A stretch of 64,000 bases of DNA from Bradyrhizobium cytisi (GCF_008123515.1 NZ_VSSR01000007.1:62001-126000), one strand, 5' to 3'; shown: positions 43,149 through 52,649, counted from the first letter of the stretch. Notes: a model not told the origin generated them from the sequence alone. Program-made: numbers and translations.

Positions 43149-44645
43149 ATGCGCGCAGTCGGACATTTCATCGGTGGCAAGGAGGTCAAGGGCACCTCGG
43201 GCCGCACCGCCGACGTTTTCGAGCCGATGACCGGTGATGTCCAGGCCAAGGTCGCGCTGGCGTCCAAGGCCGAAGTCCGCGCCGCGGTCGAGAACGCGCG
43301 CGCAGCACAGCCCGAGTGGGCCGCGACCAACCCGCAGCGGCGCGCCCGCGTCATGACGAAATTCGTCGAGCTGGTGCAGCGCGACTACGACAAGCTCGCC
43401 GAGTTGCTCGCGCGCGAGCACGGCAAGACCGTGCCCGACGCCAAGGGCGACATCCAGCGCGGCCTTGAAGTCGCCGAGTTCGCCTGCGGCATCCCTCATC
43501 TGATGAAGGGCGAGTACACTGAAGGCGCCGGCCCCGGCATCGACATCTATTCGCTGCGCCAGCCGCTCGGCGTCGTCGCCGGCATCACGCCGTTCAACTT
43601 CCCAGCGATGATCCCGATGTGGAAATTCGCGCCCGCGATCGCCTGCGGCAACGCGTTCATCCTCAAGCCGTCCGAGCGCGATCCCGGCGTGCCGATGATG
43701 CTTGCCGAGCTGATGATCGAGGCGGGCCTGCCGGCCGGCATCCTCAACGTCGTCAACGGCGACAAGGAAGCGGTCGACGCCATCCTCGACGATCCCGATA
43801 TCAAGGCCGTCGGCTTCGTCGGCTCCACGCCGATCGCGCAGTATATCTATGAGCGCGCCGCCCAGACCGGCAAGCGTTGCCAATGCTTCGGCGGTGCCAA
43901 GAACCACGCCGTCATCATGCCGGATGCCGACATGGATCAGGCCGTCGACGCTCTGATCGGCGCGGGTTACGGCTCGGCCGGCGAGCGCTGCATGGCGGTT
44001 TCGGTCGCCGTGCCCGTCGGCAAGACCACCGCGGACCGCCTCATGGAAAAGCTGATCCCGCGCGTCGAGTCCTTGAAGATCGGCACCTCGATCGATCCGT
44101 CCGCCGATTACGGTCCGCTGGTCACGCGCGAGGCGGTCGAGAAGGTCAAGAGCTACATCGATATCGGCATCAAGGAAGGCGCGACGCTCGCCGTCGACGG
44201 CCGCGGCTTCAAGATGCAGGGCTACGAGAAGGGCTTCTATCTCGGCGGTTCGCTGTTCGACAACGTCACCAAGGACATGCGGATCTACAAGGAAGAGATC
44301 TTTGGCCCCGTGCTCTCGGTCGTGCGCGCGCACGACTACAAGGAAGCGCTGGCGCTGCCGTCCGACCATGACTACGGCAACGGCGTCGCCATCTTCACCC
44401 GCGACGGTGACGCCGCGCGCGACTTCGCGGCCAAGGTCAATGTCGGCATGGTCGGCATCAACGTGCCGATCCCGGTGCCGATCGCCTATTACACCTTCGG
44501 CGGCTGGAAGAAGTCGGGCTTCGGCGATCTCAACCAGCACGGTCCGGACTCGATCCGCTTCTACACCAAGACCAAGACGGTGACCTCGCGCTGGCCGTCC
44601 GGCGTCAAGGAAGGTGCGGAGTTCTCGATCCCGCTGATGAAGTAA
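43149..44645 (+). CDS. mmsA: CoA-acylating methylmalonate-semialdehyde dehydrogenase
   Basis: 498 residues; ATG 43149 with GAAGGAG upstream. Converts methylmalonate semialdehyde to propionyl-CoA at the end of valine (and thymine) catabolism. NAD-site FVGSTPIAQYIYE, catalytic Cys in AGERCMAVSVAVPVG, and QCFGGAKNHAVIMPDADM, where Asn-His replaces the Glu general base of hydrolytic ALDHs, typical of CoA-acylating MMSDH. First gene of the valine operon; a REP-like repeat separates it from the acyl-CoA dehydrogenase. Confidence 0.95.
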   Translation: MRAVGHFIGGKEVKGTSGRTADVFEPMTGDVQAKVALASKAEVRAAVENARAAQPEWAATNPQRRARVMTKFVELVQRDYDKLAELLAREHGKTVPDAKGDIQRGLEVAEFACGIPHLMKGEYTEGAGPGIDIYSLRQPLGVVAGITPFNFPAMIPMWKFAPAIACGNAFILKPSERDPGVPMMLAELMIEAGLPAGILNVVNGDKEAVDAILDDPDIKAVGFVGSTPIAQYIYERAAQTGKRCQCFGGAKNHAVIMPDADMDQAVDALIGAGYGSAGERCMAVSVAVPVGKTTADRLMEKLIPRVESLKIGTSIDPSADYGPLVTREAVEKVKSYIDIGIKEGATLAVDGRGFKMQGYEKGFYLGGSLFDNVTKDMRIYKEEIFGPVLSVVRAHDYKEALALPSDHDYGNGVAIFTRDGDAARDFAAKVNVGMVGINVPIPVPIAYYTFGGWKKSGFGDLNQHGPDSIRFYTKTKTVTSRWPSGVKEGAEFSIPLMK

Positions 44646-44656
44646 TCTCCTCGGCC

Positions 44657-44772
44657 GTCATTGCGAGGAGCCCGCGACAAAATTGCGAAGCAATTTTGCG
44701 CTGGTGCGACGAAGCAATCCAGCATCTTTCCGCGGAGTCGGTCTGGATTGCTTCGCTTCGCTCGCAATGACG
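44657..44772. repeat. REP-like dispersed inverted repeat (CGTCATTGCGAG family), copy C
   Basis: CGTCATTGCGAGGAGCCCGC to CTCGCAATGACG, almost the same as copy A including the AAAATTGC/GCAATTTT inner arms. Lies inside the valine operon between mmsA and the acyl-CoA dehydrogenase gene. Confidence 0.85.
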
Positions 44773-44794
44773 AGAGAAAAATGAGCAACCCAGC

Positions 44795-45940
44795 ATGCAG
44801 TTCGCTCTGAACGAGGATCAGGTCGCGGTTCGCGATATGGCGTTGGCGTTTGCGGCGGAAAAGATCGCGCCGCACGCGCTGCGCTGGGACGAGGAGAAGC
44901 ATTTCCCCGTCGAGGTGATGCGCGAGGCGGCCACCCTCGGCATGGGCGGCATCTATATCCGCGAGGATGTCGGCGGTTCTGCCATGACGCGGTTCGACGC
45001 GGCGCTGATCTTCGAGGCGCTGGCGACGGGCTGCCCGACCACCTCGGCCTTCATCTCTATCCACAACATGGCAAGCTGGATGATCGATGCCTACGGCAAC
45101 GACACCCAGCGCCACACATGGCTGCCAAAGCTCTGCACCATGGAGCTGATCGCGAGCTACTGTCTGACCGAGCCGGGCGCGGGCTCCGATGCGGCCGCGT
45201 TGCGCACCCGCGCGGTGCGCGACGGCGATCACTATGTGCTCAACGGCCAGAAGCAGTTCATCTCCGGCGCCGGCGGCACCGATCTCCTGGTCGTGATGGT
45301 CAGGACCGGTGGCGATGGCCCCGGCGGCATCTCGACTCTCGTTATCGACGGCAAGACGCCGGGCGTCTCGTTCGGCGCCAATGAGCGCAAGATGGGCTGG
45401 AACGCGCAGCCGACCCGCGCCGTGATTTTCGAGAACGCCCGCGTGCCTGTTACCAACCGGCTCAGCGAGGAGGGCGTCGGCTTCAGGATCGCGATGGCCG
45501 GCCTCGATGGCGGCCGCCTCAATATCACGGCTTGCTCGCTCGGCGGCGCGCAGACCGCGCTCGACAAGGCGCGCAGCTACATGAAAGAGCGAAAGGCGTT
45601 CGGCAAACGCCTCGACGAATTTCAGGCGCTGCAGTTCCGCCTCGCTGACATGGCGATCGAACTGGAAGCGGCGCGCACCTTCCTGTGGCGTGCCGCGGCG
45701 GCGCTCGACCGCAAAGACCCCGACGCCACCATGCTGTGCGCGATGGCAAAACGCTTCGGCACCGATGTCGGCTTCGAGGTCGCCAACCACGCCCTCCAGC
45801 TCCACGGCGGCTACGGCTACCTCAGCGAATACGGCATCGAGAAGATCGTGCGCGATCTGCGCGTGCACCAGATCCTCGAAGGCACCAACGAAATCATGCG
45901 GCTCATCGTGGCGCGCAAACTGATCGAGGGCGCGCGATGA
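44795..45940 (+). CDS. Acyl-CoA dehydrogenase, isobutyryl-CoA dehydrogenase type
   Basis: 381-residue flavoprotein. FAD/substrate blocks YCLTEPGAGSDAAALRTRAV and VLNGQKQFISGAGGTDLLVV; C-terminal YGYLSEYGIEKIVRDLRVHQ, then ILEGTNEIMRLIVAR, where the Glu of EGTNE is the usual catalytic base. Length and position with HIBYL-CoA hydrolase and mmsB identify isobutyryl-CoA as the likely substrate. Its TGA overlaps the next ATG (ATGA). Confidence 0.92.
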   Translation: MQFALNEDQVAVRDMALAFAAEKIAPHALRWDEEKHFPVEVMREAATLGMGGIYIREDVGGSAMTRFDAALIFEALATGCPTTSAFISIHNMASWMIDAYGNDTQRHTWLPKLCTMELIASYCLTEPGAGSDAAALRTRAVRDGDHYVLNGQKQFISGAGGTDLLVVMVRTGGDGPGGISTLVIDGKTPGVSFGANERKMGWNAQPTRAVIFENARVPVTNRLSEEGVGFRIAMAGLDGGRLNITACSLGGAQTALDKARSYMKERKAFGKRLDEFQALQFRLADMAIELEAARTFLWRAAAALDRKDPDATMLCAMAKRFGTDVGFEVANHALQLHGGYGYLSEYGIEKIVRDLRVHQILEGTNEIMRLIVARKLIEGAR

Positions 45941-47004
45941 GTTCGGTGGAAGAGGGCGACCTGATCGTTCGCCGCGAGGGCGCGGCGGGCGTGATCCGGC
46001 TGAATCGTCCGAAGGCGATCAACGCCATGACGCTGGAGATGTCCGAGGGCATCGATGCTGCGCTTGACCGCTTCGAGACCGATCGTGAAGTCGCCGTGAT
46101 CATCCTGGAAGGCGCCGGCGAACGTGGCCTGTGCGCCGGCGGCGACATCCGTGGCCTCTGGGAGAGCTCGCGCGAAGGCGGCGACCTCGGCGCGCGGTTC
46201 TGGCGCCAGGAATACGTCATGAATGCGCGGATCGCGAAATATCCGAAGCCCTATGTCGCCTTCATGGACGGCCTCGTGATGGGCGGTGGCGTTGGCCTGT
46301 CCGGTCATGCCAGCCATCGAATCGCCACTGATCGCACCAGATTGGCGATGCCCGAGGTCGGGCTCGGCTTCTTCCCGGATGTCGGCGGCACCTGGCTGCT
46401 GTCGCGCTCGCCGGGTGAGATCGGCACTTATTTCGGCCTGACCGGCCAGACCATGAACGGACCCGACGCGATCCATGCAAAATTTGCGGATGCCGTGGTG
46501 CCTGCGGCGAAATGGCCTGAGCTGCGCGCGGCGCTGACGAAGGTTCGTAAGGGCGTGACTGCGGCTGATGTCACCAAGCTCATCAACGGAGTTGCAACCG
46601 GCGAAACCTCAGGGCCGGTGGCCGCAAAAGAACCGATCATCAACGCGTTATTCGGTTTCGACCGTATGGAAGACATCTTCGCGGCGCTCAAGCGCGACGG
46701 CTCGGAGTTCGCGCTGGCGACGCTCAAGACGCTCAACGAAAAATCGCCGCGCGGCATGGTGGTTACCCTAAAACTCTTGCGGCTGGCGCGCAGCGCGTCG
46801 AGCCTGGAACAGTGTCTGGTGCGCGAATATCGCGCCGCGCTGGAGGTCTTCCGCAGCGACGATTTCCGCGAAGGCGTGCGCGCGGCCGTGATCGACAAGG
46901 ACCGCAATCCGAGCTGGTCGCCGCCGCGGATCGAGGATGTGACGCCGCAAATGCTCGCGCGGTATTTCGCGGAGATCGGCGCCGACGAGCTGAAGTTCAA
47001 CTGA
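45937..47004 (+). CDS. 3-hydroxyisobutyryl-CoA hydrolase (crotonase family)
   Basis: 355 residues from ATG 45937. Crotonase fold with GLCAGGDIRGLWESSREG, then FMDGLVMGGGVGLSGHASHR and LAMPEVGLGFFPDVGGTWLL, the signature distinguishing HIBYL-CoA hydrolase from ordinary hydratases. Releases 3-hydroxyisobutyrate for mmsB. The frame opens at 45685 but that part is antisense-like within the acyl-CoA dehydrogenase and is excluded. Confidence 0.94.
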   Translation: MSSVEEGDLIVRREGAAGVIRLNRPKAINAMTLEMSEGIDAALDRFETDREVAVIILEGAGERGLCAGGDIRGLWESSREGGDLGARFWRQEYVMNARIAKYPKPYVAFMDGLVMGGGVGLSGHASHRIATDRTRLAMPEVGLGFFPDVGGTWLLSRSPGEIGTYFGLTGQTMNGPDAIHAKFADAVVPAAKWPELRAALTKVRKGVTAADVTKLINGVATGETSGPVAAKEPIINALFGFDRMEDIFAALKRDGSEFALATLKTLNEKSPRGMVVTLKLLRLARSASSLEQCLVREYRAALEVFRSDDFREGVRAAVIDKDRNPSWSPPRIEDVTPQMLARYFAEIGADELKFN

Positions 47005-47030
47005 CAACGTTACAAGCGGAGGAAACGAAG

Positions 47031-47921
47031 ATGGCCACGATCGCATTCATCGGTCTCGGCAACATGGGCGGCCCGATGGCCGCCAATCTGGTCAAGGCCG
47101 GCCACAACGTGGTGGCGTTCGATCTCGCCGAGACCTCGCGCAATCAGGCCAAGGCCGACGGCGCCAGCATCGGCGAAAGCGCTGCGAGTTCAGTGAAGGG
47201 CGCCGACGTCGTCGTCACCATGCTGCCGGCCGGCAAGCATGTGCTCGGCGTCTGGAACGAGGTGGTGCCCGCCATGGCCAAGGGCGCGCTGATCATCGAT
47301 AGCTCCACCATCGACGTCGAAAGCGCGCGTCAGGCGCATGCGCTCGCAGCAAGGCATGGCGTGCTCTCCGTCGATGCGCCGGTCTCCGGCGGCACCGGCG
47401 GGGCCAAGGGCGCGACGCTCACCTTCATGTGCGGTGGCGAGGAGGGCGCGTTCGCTGCGGCCAAGCCGGTGCTGGAAAATATGGGCAAGAAGATCGTGCA
47501 TTGCGGCGGCAGCGGCGCCGGCCAGGCCGCGAAGATCTGCAACAACATGATCCTCGGCATTTCCATGATCGCGGTCAGCGAGGCCTTTGTGTTGGCTGAG
47601 AAGCTCGGGCTCTCGCATCAGGCGCTGTTCGACGTCGCCTCGACCTCGTCGGGTCAGTGCTGGTCGCTCACGACCTATTGCCCGGTGCCGGGCCCGGTGC
47701 CGACCTCGCCCGCCAACAATGATTACAAGCCCGGCTTCGCTTCGGCGCTGATGGTGAAGGATCTGACCCTGGCGCAGGACGCTGCGAAGGCCGCCGGCGC
47801 AGCAACGCCGCTCGGCCAGCACGCGCAGGAGATTTACCAGGCCTTCGACAAGGCGGGGCAGGGCGGGGTGGATTTTTCCGGAATTATCAAGCACGTTAGG
47901 GGGCTGACCGGGAAAGCTTAA
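47031..47921 (+). CDS. mmsB: 3-hydroxyisobutyrate dehydrogenase
   Basis: 296 residues; ATG 47031 with AGCGGAGGAAACG. NAD motif FIGLGNMGGPMAANLVKAGH, substrate-binding DAPVSGGTGGAKGATLTFMC, and catalytic Lys in GAGQAAKICNNMILGISM. Produces methylmalonate semialdehyde for MmsA, closing the valine route. Its TAA shares an A with the ATG of the next gene. Confidence 0.95.
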   Translation: MATIAFIGLGNMGGPMAANLVKAGHNVVAFDLAETSRNQAKADGASIGESAASSVKGADVVVTMLPAGKHVLGVWNEVVPAMAKGALIIDSSTIDVESARQAHALAARHGVLSVDAPVSGGTGGAKGATLTFMCGGEEGAFAAAKPVLENMGKKIVHCGGSGAGQAAKICNNMILGISMIAVSEAFVLAEKLGLSHQALFDVASTSSGQCWSLTTYCPVPGPVPTSPANNDYKPGFASALMVKDLTLAQDAAKAAGAATPLGQHAQEIYQAFDKAGQGGVDFSGIIKHVRGLTGKA

Positions 47922-49636
47922 TGACGACATTTCAGGAAGCGCGCGCGTTTCTGCTGCACAACCGCACGGATTACGAGACAGCAGTCAGGGATTTCCGCTG
48001 GCCCGATCCGGTTGCTTTCAACTGGGCGCTCGACTGGTTCGACGAGCTGGCGAAAGATGCGGAAGCCAAGGACAGACCCGCGCTCTGGATCGTCGATGCC
48101 GCGCAGGACAAGCAGACCAAACTGTCTTTCGCGGCGCTCTCGAGGCGCTCCAATCAGGTCGCCAACTTTCTCCGCGCGCAGGGCCTGAAGCGTGGCGATC
48201 ATCTTCTGCTTCTCCTCGGCAATGTAGTCCCGCTCTGGGAGACGATGCTCGCCGCGATGAAGCTCGGCGTCGTCGTCATTCCCGCGACCACGTTGCTTAC
48301 CGCGGATGAGCTGCGCGACCGGCTCGATCGCGGCAAGGCCAAGGCGGTGGTGGCGGCCGAAGACCAGGTCGCGAAATTCACAAGCCTCGACGCCGAGAAC
48401 ATCGTGCGCATCGTGGTCGGCGCGGCCTCCGACGGCTGGCTCGCCTATGATGAGGCAACGAAAGCGCCGGAAAGTTTTGCCGCTGACGGTCCGACCAAGG
48501 CCAACGACCCGATGCTGCTCTATTTCACCTCGGGCACGACTGCAAAACCAAAGCTGGTGCGGCACAGTCAGCGCAGCTATCCCGTCGGGCATCTCTCGAC
48601 CATGTACTGGATCGGGCTGAAGCCCGGCGATATCCATCTCAACATCTCCTCGCCCGGCTGGGCCAAGCATGCCTGGAGTTGCTTCTTCGCACCATGGAAT
48701 GCGGGTGCAACCGTGTTCGTGGTCAACCAGCCGCGCTTCGATGCCAAGGGCCTGCTCGCCACAATCGGCCGCTGCGGCGTCACCACGCTGTGCGCGCCGC
48801 CGACGGTGTGGCGGCTGTTCATCCAGGAGAACCTGGCGTCGTTCAAGGTGAGCTTGCGCGAAGTCTGCGGCGCCGGGGAGCCGCTCAACCCTGAGGTGAT
48901 CGACCGGGTCCAGGCCGCCTGGAGCCTCACCATCCGCGACGGCTACGGCCAGACTGAAACGACCGCACTCGCCGGCAACTCGCCGGGGCAGAAGATCAAG
49001 GTCGGCTCGATGGGCCGGCCGCTGCCGGGCTTTCGCGTGCAGGTGAGCGATGCCGACGGCCATCCGGCCAGGGAAGGCGAGGTAGCGTTGCTGCTCGGCA
49101 CTGACCGTCCGGCTGGCCTGATGCAGGGCTATCAGGGCGATGACGGCGAGCTCTCGGGCGCCGAAGGCGAGCTCTATCGCAGCGGCGACGTCGTGTTCGA
49201 AGACGAGGATGGTTACCTCACCTTCGTCGGCCGCTCCGACGACGTCTTCAAATCCTCCGACTATCGCATTAGTCCGTTCGAGCTGGAGAGCGTGCTGCTC
49301 GAGCACGAGCTGGTTGCCGAAGCCGCGGTGGTGCCGAGCCCCGATCCGATCCGGCTCGCGATCCCCAAGGCCTTCGTGCTGCTGACATCGGGCGCCGAGC
49401 GAACGCCGGAGACAGCACTCTCCATCTTCAGGCACCTGCACACGCGGCTTGCGCCGTTCAAGCGCATCCGCCGCCTCGAAATCGTCACCGAACTGCCGAA
49501 GACGATCTCTGGCAAAATCCGCCGCGTGCAGCTACGACGGCTCGAACGCGACGATGATCGCAACGATCCGCTGCGCGGCCGGGAATTCCGCGAGGAGGAT
49601 TTTCCGGAGCTGCCGAAAACAAGAAGTGAAACGTAA
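47921..49636 (+). CDS. AMP-dependent acyl-CoA synthetase
   Basis: 571-residue adenylate-forming ligase. ATP motif LLYFTSGTTAKPKLVRHSQR, DGYGQTETTALAGNSPGQKI, LYRSGDVVFEDEDGYLTFVG followed by RSDDVFKSSDYRISPFELES, and the C-terminal Lys motif PKTISGKIRR. Medium/short-chain ligase type. Its one-base overlap with mmsB suggests it activates a branched short acid (isobutyrate, 3-hydroxyisobutyrate or similar) for this operon; substrate inferred. Confidence 0.92.
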   Translation: MTTFQEARAFLLHNRTDYETAVRDFRWPDPVAFNWALDWFDELAKDAEAKDRPALWIVDAAQDKQTKLSFAALSRRSNQVANFLRAQGLKRGDHLLLLLGNVVPLWETMLAAMKLGVVVIPATTLLTADELRDRLDRGKAKAVVAAEDQVAKFTSLDAENIVRIVVGAASDGWLAYDEATKAPESFAADGPTKANDPMLLYFTSGTTAKPKLVRHSQRSYPVGHLSTMYWIGLKPGDIHLNISSPGWAKHAWSCFFAPWNAGATVFVVNQPRFDAKGLLATIGRCGVTTLCAPPTVWRLFIQENLASFKVSLREVCGAGEPLNPEVIDRVQAAWSLTIRDGYGQTETTALAGNSPGQKIKVGSMGRPLPGFRVQVSDADGHPAREGEVALLLGTDRPAGLMQGYQGDDGELSGAEGELYRSGDVVFEDEDGYLTFVGRSDDVFKSSDYRISPFELESVLLEHELVAEAAVVPSPDPIRLAIPKAFVLLTSGAERTPETALSIFRHLHTRLAPFKRIRRLEIVTELPKTISGKIRRVQLRRLERDDDRNDPLRGREFREEDFPELPKTRSET

Positions 49637-49653
49637 GTGAACAGTCTACGCTC

Positions 49654-49780
49654 GTCATTCCGGGGCGCGCGAAGCGCGCGCCCGGAATCCATTTCGCAAC
49701 AGACTCTGCCGCGTGATGGATTCCGGGCTCGATGCTCCGGGCCGCGCTTACGCGGTCCCGTCGCATCGCCCCGGAATGAC
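49654..49780. repeat. Dispersed inverted repeat (GTCATTCCGGGG family)
   Basis: GTCATTCCGGGGCGCGCGAA to CCCCGGAATGAC, with CCCGGAATCCAT/ATGGATTCCGGG and CGCGC/GCGCG inner arms. Lies between the ligase and the MaoC gene. Confidence 0.85.
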
Positions 49781-49797
49781 AGCAGTTGGAGTTGCTA

Positions 49798-50277
49798 ATG
49801 AACGAAATCTGGAAGAAGCCGCCGATCACGCTGGAGGCCTATCAGGCCATGGTTGGCACGGAGATCGGCGTGTCCTCGTGGCACCTGGTCGATCAGCCCC
49901 GCATCGACACCTATGCCGATGTGATCGAGGATCACCAGTTCATCCACGTCGATCCCGAGCGTGCCAAGAAGGAAACCGCCTTCGGCACCACCATCGCGCA
50001 CGGTTTCCTGACGATGTCGCTGCTGTCGATCATGTCCTACGAGGTGATGCCGGTGATCGCCGGCACTACAATGGGTGTCAATTACGGCTTCGACAAGCTG
50101 CGCTTCATCTCGCCGGTGCGTTCGGGCAAGCGCATCCGCGGCCGTTTCGTGCTGGCCGAAGCCAAGCTGCGCAAGCCCAACGAGTTGCAGTCCCGTACCA
50201 GCGTGACGGTGGAGATCGAAGGCGAGGACAAGCCCGCGCTGGTCGCGGAATGGCTGGGCCTGATCTATTTCGCGTAA
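49798..50277 (+). CDS. MaoC family dehydratase
   Basis: 159-residue hotdog hydratase; ATG 49798 with GGAG upstream. The hydratase-2 motif is VIEDHQFIHVDPERAKKETA followed by FGTTIAHGFLTMSLLSIM (Asp-x4-His pattern). Single-domain (R)-specific enoyl-CoA hydratase/NodN-like type. Together with the SDR encoded next it would make hydration plus (R)-3-hydroxyacyl-CoA oxidation, as in the two parts of peroxisomal MFE-2. Confidence 0.91.
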   Translation: MNEIWKKPPITLEAYQAMVGTEIGVSSWHLVDQPRIDTYADVIEDHQFIHVDPERAKKETAFGTTIAHGFLTMSLLSIMSYEVMPVIAGTTMGVNYGFDKLRFISPVRSGKRIRGRFVLAEAKLRKPNELQSRTSVTVEIEGEDKPALVAEWLGLIYFA

Positions 50278-50340
50278 GTCGGCCGGGGCTTGACCCGGAA
50301 ACCCATCGCTGCTCAAAAGTCTGTTAAATCGCGCTCGGTG

Positions 50341-50485
50341 CACCCTCTCCCCTTGTGGGAGAGGGTGGCGAAATCGAGCGGAGCGAGATGACGCCGGGTG
50401 AGGGGTGTCTCTCCACACGCTTATCTGCCGAGACAACCCCTCATCCGGCGCTTCGCGCCACCTTCTCCCACAAGGGGAGAAGGGA
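50341..50485. repeat. Dispersed inverted repeat (CCCTCTCCCC family)
   Basis: CACCCTCTCC-CCTTGTG-GGAGAGGGTG opens (50341-50367), CCTTCTCCCAC/AAGGGGAGAAGG closes (50461-50483), with CGCCGGGTGAGGGGTG and CCCCTCATCCGGCG pairing between them. Common rhizobial intergenic repeat, related to 28468-28613. Confidence 0.8.
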
Positions 50486-50508
50486 AGAAAGCACAGGGAA
50501 GCACACTC

Positions 50509-51426
50509 ATGGCAATCAGGTTCGACGGACGCGTCGCCATCGTCACCGGCGCAGGCAATGGTCTCGGAAAGGCGCATGCGCTGGGCCTGGCGAGCCGCGG
50601 CGCGAAAGTCGTGGTCAACGATTTCGGCGGCGCGCGTGACGGCAGCGGCGGTTCGCTCTCGCCGGCCGAGACCGTCGTCGAGGAGATCCGCAAGGCCGGC
50701 GGCACCGCGATGGCCGACGGCGCCGACGTCTCGAATTTCGAGCAGGTCACCGCCATGGTCGAGCGCGCCACCAAGGAGTGGGGCAGCGTCGACATCATGT
50801 GCGCCAATGCCGGCATCCTGCGCGACAAGTCGTTCGGCAAGATGGAAGCGACCGATTTCCAGAAGGTGCTCGACGTGCATCTCGTCGGCACCTTCTATTG
50901 CTGCAAAGCGGTCTGGGCCGGCATGCGCGACCGCAATTACGGCCGCATCGTGCTGACGACCTCGTCCTCCGGCCTCTATGGCAATTTCGGCCAGGCCAAT
51001 TACGGCGCGGCCAAGTCCGGCATGGTTGGCCTGATGAACGTGCTGGCCGAGGAAGGCCGTAAGACCAACATCCGCGTCAACATCATCTCGCCGACCGCGG
51101 CCACCCGCATGACGGAAGAGCTGCTGCCGCCGCAGGCGCTGCAATTGATGAAGCCGAACGCGATCACGCCCGCCGTCGAGTACATGCTGAGCGAGGACGC
51201 ACCGACCCGCACCATCATGGGCGCCGGTGCTGGCTCCTTCGCCGTGATCAAGATTCTTGAGAGCGAGGGCATCAATCTGCCGGAGTCCGACTGGACCCCC
51301 GACGCGATCGTTGCGCATTTCGCCGAGATCAGCGACATGTCGAAGGCAAAAGCGCTGACGGGTGCGTTCGAGCAGACCCAGAAGTATGTGGCGCAGGCCG
51401 CTGCGCGGGCGGGGATCAAGCTCTGA
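50509..51426 (+). CDS. SDR family dehydrogenase, MFE-2-like 3-hydroxyacyl-CoA dehydrogenase
   Basis: 305 residues; ATG 50509. Cofactor motif VTGAGNGLGKAHALGLASRG, VNDFGGARDGSGGS and active-site block TTSSSGLYGNFGQANYGAAK are those of the (R)-3-hydroxyacyl-CoA dehydrogenase domain of multifunctional enzyme type 2. The C-terminal 50 residues extend beyond a normal SDR. Pairs functionally with MaoC upstream. Its TGA at 51424 overlaps the probable CTG start of the next gene. Confidence 0.91.
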   Translation: MAIRFDGRVAIVTGAGNGLGKAHALGLASRGAKVVVNDFGGARDGSGGSLSPAETVVEEIRKAGGTAMADGADVSNFEQVTAMVERATKEWGSVDIMCANAGILRDKSFGKMEATDFQKVLDVHLVGTFYCCKAVWAGMRDRNYGRIVLTTSSSGLYGNFGQANYGAAKSGMVGLMNVLAEEGRKTNIRVNIISPTAATRMTEELLPPQALQLMKPNAITPAVEYMLSEDAPTRTIMGAGAGSFAVIKILESEGINLPESDWTPDAIVAHFAEISDMSKAKALTGAFEQTQKYVAQAAARAGIKL

Positions 51427-52649
51427 CTGACGTCGCCGTCATCGGTGCCGGTCCCGCCGGGCTGATGGCGGCGGAGGCGCTCGTGTCGGGTGGCGCCCGC
51501 GTCACCGTCTATGACGCCATGCCGTCCGCAGGCCGCAAATTCCTGATGGCCGGCCGTGGCGGTCTCAATCTCACGCACAGCGAGCCGTTGGCGGATTTTC
51601 TTGCGCGCTACCGGGAAGCAATGCCGGATCTGCGCGCGGCGATCGAGGCGTTTCCGCCGGATGCGCTGCGCGACTGGAGCGCGGCACTTGGGCAGCCGAC
51701 CTTCGTCGGCAGCAGCGGACGGGTGTTTCCCAGAACGTTCAAGGCCTCGCCCTTGCTGCGCGCCTGGCTGCGGCGGCTGGATGCGGCCGGCGTGCAATTC
51801 GCGTTTCGGCATCGCTGGACCGGCTGGGACGAGGCGGGCCGGCTCCAATTTCAAACGCCCGATGGCGCGCGTGCCATCGCCCGGACAGCAACCGTGCTCG
51901 CGCTCGGCGGCGCGAGCTGGCCGCGCTTGGGTTCGGATGGCGCTTGGGTCGATTGTCTCGCCGCCAGGGGCGTTGCCGTCTCGAAGCTCAGGCCGGCCAA
52001 TTCCGGTTTCACGGTCGCATGGTCCGACGTGTTTCGGGATCGGTTCGAAGGCCAGCCGCTCAAGGGCGTGGCGCTGACGGTCGGCGCGCACACGGTTCGC
52101 GGCGAAGCCATGATCACCCGCGGCGGTATCGAGGGCGGCGCGATCTACGCGCTGTCGGCAGAGCTGCGCGAGGCGGTGCTGGGGATCGGGCGGGCGACAC
52201 TGATGATTGCCTTGCGGCCCGATCTTGACGCCGACGCGCTGACCAGGCGCCTGTCGGGCACGCGCGGCAAGCAATCGCTCGCGAACTTTTTGCGCAAGGC
52301 GGCACAATTGTCGCCGGTCGGCATCGGGTTGATGCAAGAAGCGGCCATTGCGTCTGGCCGGTCGCTGGCGGCGCTTGCGCCTGCGGAGCTCGCGCATCTG
52401 GTGAACGCGATCCCGGTTCAGCTCACCGGTGTTGCCACGATCGATCGCGCCATCTCGTCCGCGGGTGGGATTGCCTTCGATCAGCTCGACGAGCATTTCA
52501 TGCTGAGCAAACTGCCCGGCGTGTTCGCCGCCGGCGAGATGCTGGATTGGGAAGCGCCGACCGGCGGCTATCTACTGCAGGCGTCGTTTGCGACCGGTGC
52601 GGCGGCGGGCAGGGGCGTGTTGGAGTGGCTTGCGTCCTCCTGTTCATGA
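51423..52649 (+). CDS. HI0933-like flavoprotein (TIGR03862 type), probable CTG start
   Basis: 408 residues if started at CTG 51423. The dinucleotide motif VAVIGAGPAGLMAAEALVSG begins before the first ATG (51465), so a start at 51465 would remove the FAD-binding loop. In this frame no ATG, GTG or TTG occurs between the preceding 20 codons and the motif; only CTG, overlapping the SDR stop as CTGA, is placed correctly. Other motifs: GRKFLMAGRGGLNLTHSEPL and the C-terminal AGEMLDWEAPTGGYLLQAS. Family function is not established (YhiN-related). Stops 6 bp inside the convergent MFS gene. Confidence 0.87.
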   Translation: MTDVAVIGAGPAGLMAAEALVSGGARVTVYDAMPSAGRKFLMAGRGGLNLTHSEPLADFLARYREAMPDLRAAIEAFPPDALRDWSAALGQPTFVGSSGRVFPRTFKASPLLRAWLRRLDAAGVQFAFRHRWTGWDEAGRLQFQTPDGARAIARTATVLALGGASWPRLGSDGAWVDCLAARGVAVSKLRPANSGFTVAWSDVFRDRFEGQPLKGVALTVGAHTVRGEAMITRGGIEGGAIYALSAELREAVLGIGRATLMIALRPDLDADALTRRLSGTRGKQSLANFLRKAAQLSPVGIGLMQEAAIASGRSLAALAPAELAHLVNAIPVQLTGVATIDRAISSAGGIAFDQLDEHFMLSKLPGVFAAGEMLDWEAPTGGYLLQASFATGAAAGRGVLEWLASSCS

